A stretch of 8,192 bases of DNA from an uncultured Bacteroidales bacterium. Its GTDB lineage: Bacteria; Bacteroidota; Bacteroidia; Bacteroidales; Paludibacteraceae. Both the position numbers and the translations under genes were made by a program. The notes below the pieces were generated by a model. It was given only the letters and a program-made list of their open reading frames with translations. It was not told the origin of the DNA and searched no databases. The stretch spans positions 1-8,192 of the forward strand of contig CAIWIS010000088.1 of the NCBI GenBank assembly GCA_903912795.1, given 5' to 3'. Shown here one piece after another: positions 1 through 6,026 of this stretch. How positions within the stretch are numbered: position 1 is the first letter of the stretch; each line of letters opens with the position of its first letter.

Positions 1-30
1 GCTGAAAAAATAAAAGAAGATAATCATTGA
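1..30 (+). other. End of a reading frame entering from the left edge
   Basis: Frame 1 is open from the window edge for nine codons (AEKIKEDNH) and then stops at TGA 28-30. It could be the tail of a separate upstream gene. It could also be the true upstream part of the gene at 140-781, displaced by one base: deleting one A from the AAAA run at 12-15 would join this frame to the downstream one without a stop. Only the last few codons are visible, so neither reading can be confirmed. Confidence 0.25.
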
Positions 31-139
31 AAAAAATCTAGCTTTTAATACCAATAATGGTTTTACAGCGGGGAAATTTGGTATTTCGGGCAGCAATGAA
101 CCTCAAATCGCAACCACAATTGATTATAGAGGCGGTAGA

Positions 140-781
140 GTGCTTATAGTTGAAGGATTTACAAATTGGTTCTCGAAACGCGACAGAAATATAATTTATA
201 ACGCGACACTTACCGGACCCGTAGAAAATCCGCATACTGATTTGAAAAACACAGTAAACAGAGGTGATTTTGCTGACAATGAAGTTGGTGCCCGTTTTCA
301 ACTTAAATTTGAAAGAGAAAGAAACGAACAATTACGTTCGGGAGAATATAATTTACTGATGGACAACACCAACTTTAAATTCAACTTCTATTTCGACCTA
401 AACATGAAAAATTTTTGGGTATATGCCATTCCTACTTTGCATGTTAACTCGAAAGCTGAAATTACCAATGTTTCGTTGAAATTTCAACTTCCCGATGGGC
501 GTACAGTTGACCCCAAAAAGCTGCTTTCAACAAGTATCGGGGTTCAGTTTAATGTGCTTGTGTTTGACAAAAGTATGGAAAAATACAAGTATCAACAAGG
601 ACAAGGAACTACGGCATTGGTCGAAGTTGTAAGGCAAGATATAATGACTTCACTTAAAAAAGACTATGATTTTTATAATGTTAAACTTTCAGTTCCAATA
701 AAACTATCAAATATCGACGGCTTGAATACAACCTATTACGATATGTTTGGAAACGGAGCTGGCAATTTGTGGGAAAAATAA
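140..781 (+). CDS. Hypothetical protein, probably 5'-incomplete or frameshifted
   Basis: The frame opens formally at GTG 140 and ends at TAA 779-781, giving 213 residues. I do not recognise the family. The product is hydrophilic and rich in alternating beta-type segments (for example FKFNFYFDLNMKNFWVY near residues 79-95), with no signal peptide, membrane helix or known motif from this start. The same frame stays open and protein-like back to the stop at 11-13, including GFTAGKFGISGSNEP just upstream. No ATG, GTG or TTG lies in that stretch, so GTG 140 is probably not the real N-terminus; a frameshift near 14-30 or a non-standard start (such as ATT 26) is more likely. It is separated from the downstream cluster by 165 bases and a promoter, so it is probably not part of that operon. 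No clear terminator hairpin follows it. Confidence 0.7.
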   Translation: MLIVEGFTNWFSKRDRNIIYNATLTGPVENPHTDLKNTVNRGDFADNEVGARFQLKFERERNEQLRSGEYNLLMDNTNFKFNFYFDLNMKNFWVYAIPTLHVNSKAEITNVSLKFQLPDGRTVDPKKLLSTSIGVQFNVLVFDKSMEKYKYQQGQGTTALVEVVRQDIMTSLKKDYDFYNVKLSVPIKLSNIDGLNTTYYDMFGNGAGNLWEK

Positions 782-841
782 TTCATTAACTCGCATTTAC
801 TATTTAGAATGATTATAAATTAAGAGTAATTGCATAAATAG

Positions 842-874
842 TTTGTGTTAATACAATAATTTGTTGTAATTTTG
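842..874 (+). promoter_or_regulatory. Bacteroidota-type promoter for the electron-transfer cluster
   Basis: TTTG at 842-845 and TAATTTTG at 867-874 match the Bacteroidota sigma-ABfr consensus (TTTG, then 19-21 bases, then TAnnTTTG), with 21 bases between the boxes. Transcription would start near 880, leaving a 5' leader of about 65 bases before ATG 947. It sits in the only sizeable gap of the window, ahead of six genes in one direction. A weaker alternative -7 box, TAATTTG, lies at 857-863. Confidence 0.5.
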
Positions 875-946
875 GTTTTACTATACACACGGATTTTTAT
901 ATTAAAAAACAATACAAATCACTAGATTTCAATTATTTATAATAAT

Positions 947-1732
947 ATGTCGAAAACTGCACATCGAATTTTAATAACGTTTTATTTTGCAGTAATCATT
1001 TTCAGCATATTTATGCTAATTAATTTTGGTCAAAGTTATTACTCCACTCCTATTTCTGAACGTTTTTTTCATGCTCAATATCAACTGCTTGAACCAAGTG
1101 GTTTAATTGGCCATGGTTTAGGTATTTTTGGCACTTTGCTAATTGTTTTTGGCATGCTTATCTATATTGTTCGCAAACGTTGGAAAAAAGTAGCCGAAGT
1201 AGGCCGACTAAAATACTGGCTCGATTTTCATATCTTCTTATGCACACTTGGAACGGTGCTTGTGGTTTTTCACACTACATTTAAGTTTGGTGGAATTATT
1301 TCAGTAGGCTTTTGGGCTTTAGTCATTGTTTGGGTAAGTGGTGTAATTGGAAGGTTTATTTATGTTCAAATTCCTCGCACAATTGAAGGACGCGAATTGA
1401 CATTATTGGAACTTCAAAATATAAAAAAAACAGCTGATAATGAACTGTTTGATAAATATGGTATTGATTTCTCGCAAATAAGTACTGGTCGTATTTCAAG
1501 TATTCGATTACGTCATTTATCAAAATTAGTATCTCAAAAAGATATTGCTAAATTAAAAAAACTCATCCGCAAACAAAAAATTCTAAAAAACAGAATCAAA
1601 CGCTTAGAATTAATGCATAAGTTATTTAATGCTTGGCATATAGCTCATTTGCCATTTTCGGTAATAATGATAGTTATAATGGTAATACATGTAGGTGTGG
1701 TTTTATTTTTTGGATATAAATGGATATTCTGA
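947..1732 (+). CDS. Di-heme b-type membrane cytochrome (ferric-reductase/NOX-like His pattern)
   Basis: A 261-residue inner-membrane protein with five predicted helices, at about residues 9-27, 53-74, 93-112, 116-139 and 233-256. Helix 3 carries His95 and His109 and helix 5 carries His234 and His248. Both pairs are 14 apart, the spacing by which two b hemes are stacked across the membrane in ferric reductases and NADPH oxidases. His56 (GHG) in helix 2 and His231 are further candidates. The basic loops (75-92 and 141-229) place the N-terminus and the long fourth loop in the cytoplasm. This loop of about 90 residues, highly charged, could dock the flavoprotein encoded next. There is no FAD/NAD domain in this chain. 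Its stop overlaps the start region of the next gene, implying co-translation. The likely role is to pass electrons between the cytoplasmic flavoprotein and periplasmic cytochromes. The heme-binding inference is fairly strong, but the exact family is unassigned. Confidence 0.8.
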   Translation: MSKTAHRILITFYFAVIIFSIFMLINFGQSYYSTPISERFFHAQYQLLEPSGLIGHGLGIFGTLLIVFGMLIYIVRKRWKKVAEVGRLKYWLDFHIFLCTLGTVLVVFHTTFKFGGIISVGFWALVIVWVSGVIGRFIYVQIPRTIEGRELTLLELQNIKKTADNELFDKYGIDFSQISTGRISSIRLRHLSKLVSQKDIAKLKKLIRKQKILKNRIKRLELMHKLFNAWHIAHLPFSVIMIVIMVIHVGVVLFFGYKWIF

Positions 1733-3066
1733 TGTACGAAGAGTTAATTGAAGAAATAATAACCTATAGCTTGTTCGGCATTATAATTGTCGGATTAATT
1801 CTGTATTATATTCGGAAACAGAAACATAAAACACAGCTAATAACCGAAAAAATTGAGATTGCCAAAATTGATGGAACTTACGAACCAGTTTCACTTTACC
1901 CTGTAGTTGATACAAGCCGTTGTATCAACAGTGGTGCATGTATAAAAGCTTGTCCCGAACATGATATTCTGGGAATACAAAACGGAAAAGCTACCATAAT
2001 AAACGCTGCTCAATGTATTGGTCATGGTGCATGTTTCAGGGCTTGTCCCGTTGAAGCCATTTCTCTTTGGATTGGAACAGAACGTCGTGGTGTGGAATTA
2101 CCTCACGTTTCGCCCGATTTTGAAACAAATGTTCCGGGCATTTTTATTGCCGGCGAACTTGGTGGGATGGGTTTAATACGAAATGCCGTGACCCAAGGGC
2201 GTGAAGCTGTGGAGAGCATTATCAAAAAAATTGATAAAAATCATAAAGCTACTTACGATTTGGTTATTGTTGGTGCAGGTCCGGCAGGAATTTCGGCAAC
2301 ATTAGCTGCAAAAAAAGCCGGACTAAAAACACTCACTCTCGAACAAGATACGCTTGGAGGTACAGTTTACACGTATCCGCGGTCTAAAATAATAATGACA
2401 CACCCCATGGACTTACCACTTTATGGGAAAGTTAAATTGAAAGAAACTTCGAAAGATGAATTACTGAATTTGTGGAATAAAGTGCTCCAAGAAAACAATA
2501 TTTCAATTCAGGAAAACACAAAAGTAGAAGCAATAAACCGTGTTGGAAACGAATTTGAAATAGAAACGCTGAATGGCGAGAAGATAACAACAAAAACGGT
2601 ATTATTGGCTTTGGGTCGCAGAGGAACACCTCGAAAATTAGGTGTAGAAGGCGAAATGAGCCAGAAAGTAGCATACCGACTTCTTGAACCAGAGCTTATT
2701 CAGAATAAAAAAGTATTGGTGGTAGGCGGTGGCGATTCGGCTGTAGAATCGGCATTGTTACTTGCAAACGAAAATACAGTTACATTATCGTATCGAAGCG
2801 AAAAGTTTAGCAGGCTCAAAACAAAAAATGCTGAATTAATAAAAAATGCAGCTTTAACCGGATTAGTTGACATTCAATATTCAACCGAAGTAATTGCTAT
2901 CAACGAAAAACAGGTGCATTTAATAAATAAAATTACAAACGAAAATATTGCTATTGATAATGATATGGTTTATATTTTTGCCGGAGGCGAATTGCCTAAC
3001 GGATTTCTGAAAAAATGCGGTATTCAGGTCAATTTAAAACAAGGTGAAGTGGTGATGAAACATTAA
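1720..3066 (+). CDS. Membrane-anchored ferredoxin-flavin oxidoreductase, YpdA/thioredoxin-reductase-like
   Basis: The 448-residue chain has, in order: one N-terminal helix (about 14-31) followed by a basic stretch, placing the rest in the cytoplasm; a two-motif ferredoxin domain (about 60-115); a segment with VPGIFIAGE (138-146) typical of the C-terminal FAD-contact motif of thioredoxin-reductase folds; an FAD-binding Rossmann motif GAGPAG (185-190); and an NAD(P)-binding motif VGGGDSAVE (335-343). The redox CxxC of true thioredoxin reductases is absent, as in YpdA-type enzymes. Both ferredoxin motifs lack the second Cys: Cys68-Ser71-Cys74-Cys78 and Cys99-His102-Cys105-Cys109. ATG 1720 overlaps the upstream gene by 13 bases. 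ATG 1732, in a TGATG stop-start overlap, would remove four residues and is equally plausible. The probable role is electron transfer between NAD(P)H and the b cytochrome via FAD and Fe-S; substrate and direction are inferred. Confidence 0.85.
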   Translation: MDILMYEELIEEIITYSLFGIIIVGLILYYIRKQKHKTQLITEKIEIAKIDGTYEPVSLYPVVDTSRCINSGACIKACPEHDILGIQNGKATIINAAQCIGHGACFRACPVEAISLWIGTERRGVELPHVSPDFETNVPGIFIAGELGGMGLIRNAVTQGREAVESIIKKIDKNHKATYDLVIVGAGPAGISATLAAKKAGLKTLTLEQDTLGGTVYTYPRSKIIMTHPMDLPLYGKVKLKETSKDELLNLWNKVLQENNISIQENTKVEAINRVGNEFEIETLNGEKITTKTVLLALGRRGTPRKLGVEGEMSQKVAYRLLEPELIQNKKVLVVGGGDSAVESALLLANENTVTLSYRSEKFSRLKTKNAELIKNAALTGLVDIQYSTEVIAINEKQVHLINKITNENIAIDNDMVYIFAGGELPNGFLKKCGIQVNLKQGEVVMKH

Positions 3067-3122
3067 AATTTTTCTGGTTTCGTGTTATTGTGATTATCTA
3101 ACAAACTATTAGACATTACGAA

Positions 3123-4721
3123 ATGAGTTTTCAAAGATATATTTTTATACTGATTATTGTCGTTCAGACAGTTTTAAAAGCGAATGCGCAAATCTCGCCA
3201 GGAGAATTGCACAAAAGCCATGCACATCTAGAAGGGGCTAGCAACTGTACGCAATGCCATACGATAGGAAATAAAGTAACACGCGAAAAATGCCTCGACT
3301 GTCATAAAGAAATTAAAGCTAAGATTGACGAAGGAAAAGGCTATCATGCATCGGCTGAATCAAAAAGTAAAAATTGTGCTGCTTGCCATAACGACCACCA
3401 CGGACGTGAATTTAAGATAATTAAGTTCGACAAAAAGAATTTTAATCATGCCAAAACAGGTTTTGTGCTCAAAGGTGAACATGCCAAACAGGAATGTACC
3501 GAATGTCATAATTCAAAGCGAATAAAAGACCCAAAACTTAAAAAGAAAACATCTACTTATCTTGGTTTAAGTCAGGATTGTTTGTCGTGTCACGACGATT
3601 ACCATCAGGGAAAACTATCGTCGAAATGTACAGAATGCCACAATTTCGATTCATGGAAAAATGCTGAACGCTTCGATCATAGCAAAACAAAATTTCCACT
3701 TTTAGGTAAACATCTAAAAGTAGCTTGTATTGATTGCCACAAAGTAGAAGTGTTGAATGGAAAAAAAGTGCAAAAATTCACAGGACTGAATTTTGCCAAT
3801 TGCACGCCTTGTCATAAGGATGTACATAACAATAAATTTGGGCAAAATTGCAAACAATGTCATACCGAAGAGTCGTTTCATTTCAACAAAAGCATGAAAG
3901 CTTTCGACCATGATAAAACCGACTTTAAATTAATTGGAAAACATAAGTTAGTAGACTGCAAGCAATGCCACAAGGGAGAATTAACTGCTCCGCTTAAACA
4001 CGGTAGATGTAACGATTGCCACAAAGATTATCACAAAGGCGAATTTGTTGAAAAAGGAAAAGTTACAGATTGCGACCGTTGCCATACCAATAATGGCTTT
4101 ACACCAAGCACATACACCATTGAGCAACACAATAAATCAAAATTTCAATTAGAAGGCGCACATATAGCCACATCGTGTACGGCATGTCACAAAAAAGACA
4201 TGAAAGATTGGTCGTTCCGCAATATGGGAAGCCGCTGTGTGGATTGTCATAAAAATGAGCACAAAGGTTTTATGGACGAAAAATACATTCCAAACGAAGA
4301 ATGTACAGCATGCCACACCACCAAAAGTTGGAAAGAGATAAAAACTTTCGACCATAGTAAAACAGGTTTTAAACTCGAAGGCGAGCATGCCAAAACAGCT
4401 TGTGCTGAATGTCATTATCGGAAAGATACAGAAGGCAGAAGACTTCAGGAGTTCAAAAATAAATCCAAAGAATGTTCGGAATGTCATACCGATTCGCACG
4501 TTGGTCAGTTTGCAGTAAACGGTAAAACTGATTGCACGCGCTGTCATGGTTTCGATCGCTGGGAAAATTCGAAATACAACCACAATACCAGTCGTTTTAA
4601 AATTGATGGAAAACATGTGGGTGTGAAATGCGAAGAATGTCACAAACCCGTGATGAACGAAAAAGGACGGTATATTGAATATAAGTTTGATAATATTGAT
4701 TGTTCTAAATGCCATTCGTAA
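3123..4721 (+). CDS. Secreted 20-heme c-type cytochrome with three-heme repeats
   Basis: The 532-residue product starts with a signal peptide (hydrophobic core about 6-18, cleavage likely after ANA at 20-22) and contains 20 CxxCH heme-attachment motifs, from CTQCH at 42-46 to CSKCH at 527-531. Besides the 20 heme-bound histidines there are 25 others, enough for bis-His ligation of every heme. Most of the chain is six copies of a unit of about 75 residues, the last incomplete; the layout is 3 + (5 x 3) + 2 hemes. It resembles cytochrome c3/c7-like multiheme families. No substrate-binding site or catalytic motif of nitrite or hydroxylamine reductases was recognised, so an electron-conduit or storage role is more likely. 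It begins 56 bases after the flavoprotein gene with no clear promoter between. Location is periplasmic, or at the outer membrane if it associates with the barrel protein encoded downstream. Confidence 0.93.
   Translation: MSFQRYIFILIIVVQTVLKANAQISPGELHKSHAHLEGASNCTQCHTIGNKVTREKCLDCHKEIKAKIDEGKGYHASAESKSKNCAACHNDHHGREFKIIKFDKKNFNHAKTGFVLKGEHAKQECTECHNSKRIKDPKLKKKTSTYLGLSQDCLSCHDDYHQGKLSSKCTECHNFDSWKNAERFDHSKTKFPLLGKHLKVACIDCHKVEVLNGKKVQKFTGLNFANCTPCHKDVHNNKFGQNCKQCHTEESFHFNKSMKAFDHDKTDFKLIGKHKLVDCKQCHKGELTAPLKHGRCNDCHKDYHKGEFVEKGKVTDCDRCHTNNGFTPSTYTIEQHNKSKFQLEGAHIATSCTACHKKDMKDWSFRNMGSRCVDCHKNEHKGFMDEKYIPNEECTACHTTKSWKEIKTFDHSKTGFKLEGEHAKTACAECHYRKDTEGRRLQEFKNKSKECSECHTDSHVGQFAVNGKTDCTRCHGFDRWENSKYNHNTSRFKIDGKHVGVKCEECHKPVMNEKGRYIEYKFDNIDCSKCHS
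3441..4721 (+). repeat. Six tandem three-heme units inside the 20-heme cytochrome
   Basis: Protein-level repeats begin near 3441, 3672, 3903, 4122, 4347 and 4575. Each has the order: F-D/N-H-x-K-T-x-F-x-L-x-G-x-H, then CxxCH within ten residues; CxxCH-x-D/N-x-H-x-G; and a third CxxCH followed a few residues later by an aromatic residue (W or F). The last unit stops after two hemes. The DNA copies have diverged and are not near-identical repeats, so they look like old internal duplications. Confidence 0.85.
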
Positions 4722-4724
4722 TTG

Positions 4725-4796
4725 GTTTGTAAAGATCCTAAAGTTTGTAAGGTTTTTAAAGTTTGTAAAGTTCATAAGATTTATAAAGTTCTGATT
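4725..4796 (+). repeat. Eight tandem copies of a 9-base repeat, consensus GTTTGTAAA
   Basis: The gap between the 20-heme cytochrome and the LRR lipoprotein is almost entirely eight contiguous 9-base units. Three are GTTTGTAAA or GTTTGTAAG-like exact or near-exact copies (4725-4733, 4743-4751, 4761-4769); the others are degenerate (GATCCTAAA, GTTTTTAAA, GTTCATAAG, ATTTATAAA, GTTCTGATT). The tract is in frame with the upstream gene. The TAA at 4797-4799 overlaps the ATG of the next gene. Similar A/T-rich intergenic tracts may be scattered in the genome, but that cannot be seen here. Confidence 0.85.
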
Positions 4797-4798
4797 TA

Positions 4799-6016
4799 AT
4801 GAAAAATACATTCAAATATCTATTTATTACAATATTAAATATTGCAACCTTTACAGCTTGCGACGACGACAGTATTTTTCATGCAAAAGTGAAAACAGCT
4901 AACGGAATAACTACTGTTAGCGACATAAGGGCTGGCGGGTTGAAAAGAGCATTTTTGATTGGTTTAGGTTCGGTTAAACATTTGGTAATAAATGATACCA
5001 TTGACAGTCGGGATTTTCAGACCATGCGCGACGATATGCCAAACCTTGCCGTGCTCGATTTGAGTAATGCCACTATTGTGTCCTACAATGGGTCAGAAGG
5101 CAGTGCAGGTTCAAGGGTTTATCACTACAGTGCTGATGCAATTCCTGAATTTGCATTTTATAATCCATTTACATCGCTCGGCAAAAAAAATCTGACAACC
5201 ATTATCTTGCCTGAGTCGCTCAAATCGATTCGGGATTATGCATTTAACAGCACCGGTTTAAGTGGAATACTTAATATTCCAGCCTCTGTTCGGGATACTA
5301 TAGGCAAAAATGCATTTTCGTTTTGCGAAGATCTGACAGCAATAAATTTACCATCAGTCGGTTATATTGGCGAATCGGCTTTTCAAGCATGTAGTAATTT
5401 AGCAGGAGCGTTGGTTATACCCGATTCAGTTTTTAAAATTAAACCTTTTGCATTTGCATATTGCGAAAAAATAAGCTCCATTTCTATTTCAAAAACTGTG
5501 AATTCAATCGGAAATACCACATTTTTAAACTGTGGAGGAAGCTTTACGGTAAATGCAGAAAACCTTGATTTTTCAGCTATAAATGGTGTTCTTTTTAATG
5601 GTGATAAATCTACAATAGTACGTTTTCCATTTTATAAATCAGGCATTTACACATTACCCGAAACAGTTGGTGATATTGCCCCCAATTCGTTTGCCAATTG
5701 TAGCGCCGTAATCAAAGTTACATTACCTGAAGGGACATTTATTATCGAAGATTATGCATTTAGCGAATGTAAGGCTCTAACAGAAATTAATATTCCTGAA
5801 GCTGTATTTTACATAGGAAAAAATGCATTCCAGAATTGCTCATCGCTTACGAAAATTTATGCCAAACCAATTTCACCCATTGATATATCTGAAACATTAT
5901 CAGCATTTTCGGGTGTTAATACAAGTAAATGTACTTTATATGTACCTATAGGATCAAAATCGAGCTATGCTAATGCTGTGGGCTGGAGTAGTTTTAGTAA
6001 AATTGTTGAAAATTAA
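4799..6016 (+). CDS. BspA-like leucine-rich-repeat lipoprotein, possibly surface-exposed
   Basis: The 405-residue product has a lipoprotein signal peptide with lipobox FTAC, so Cys21 would be the lipidated residue. The next residues are Asp-Asp-Asp, resembling the acidic surface-export signal described for Bacteroidota lipoproteins. From about residue 115 to 355 there are roughly eight BspA-type (LRR_5) repeats of about 23 residues, of the form IP-x-S-V-x-x-I-G-x-x-AF-x-x-C-x-x-L; an example is IPEAVFYIGKNAFQNCSSL at 332-350. A less regular insert occupies about 247-285. BspA-type LRRs mediate protein or surface binding; no enzyme motif is present. Lying between two multiheme cytochrome genes, 77 bases after one and 10 before the other, it is probably co-expressed with them and may bind a partner, a particle or another cell. 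It has no heme motif of its own. The start at ATG 4799 is set by the signal peptide. Confidence 0.9.
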   Translation: MKNTFKYLFITILNIATFTACDDDSIFHAKVKTANGITTVSDIRAGGLKRAFLIGLGSVKHLVINDTIDSRDFQTMRDDMPNLAVLDLSNATIVSYNGSEGSAGSRVYHYSADAIPEFAFYNPFTSLGKKNLTTIILPESLKSIRDYAFNSTGLSGILNIPASVRDTIGKNAFSFCEDLTAINLPSVGYIGESAFQACSNLAGALVIPDSVFKIKPFAFAYCEKISSISISKTVNSIGNTTFLNCGGSFTVNAENLDFSAINGVLFNGDKSTIVRFPFYKSGIYTLPETVGDIAPNSFANCSAVIKVTLPEGTFIIEDYAFSECKALTEINIPEAVFYIGKNAFQNCSSLTKIYAKPISPIDISETLSAFSGVNTSKCTLYVPIGSKSSYANAVGWSSFSKIVEN

Positions 6017-6026
6017 AACATTGAAA

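Noticed and set aside
38..331. Minus-strand open frame of 97 codons near the left edge
   Set aside because: The opposite strand has continuous protein-like coding in this stretch. The minus-strand product is low-complexity with no recognisable motif.
3097..3113. Small inverted repeat TCTAA / TTAGA between the flavoprotein and the 20-heme gene
   Set aside because: A 5-bp A/T-rich stem with a 7-base loop and no T run is too weak to call a terminator or operator.
3441..4721. Nitrite, hydroxylamine or tetrathionate reductase
   Set aside because: All heme motifs are ordinary CxxCH. There is no CxxCK or other special active-site heme motif, and the repeat structure fits an electron-transfer protein instead.
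4149..4811. Long minus-strand open frame (220 codons) opposite the 20-heme cytochrome
   Set aside because: It mirrors the repeated CxxCH-rich coding sequence, whose complement rarely forms stops. The product has no recognisable domain, and the + strand gene is certain.
5967..6026. Upstream in-frame ATG for the 12-heme cytochrome
   Set aside because: It would overlap the LRR gene by 50 bases and put 20 residues before a perfectly placed signal peptide. ATG 6027 fits better.
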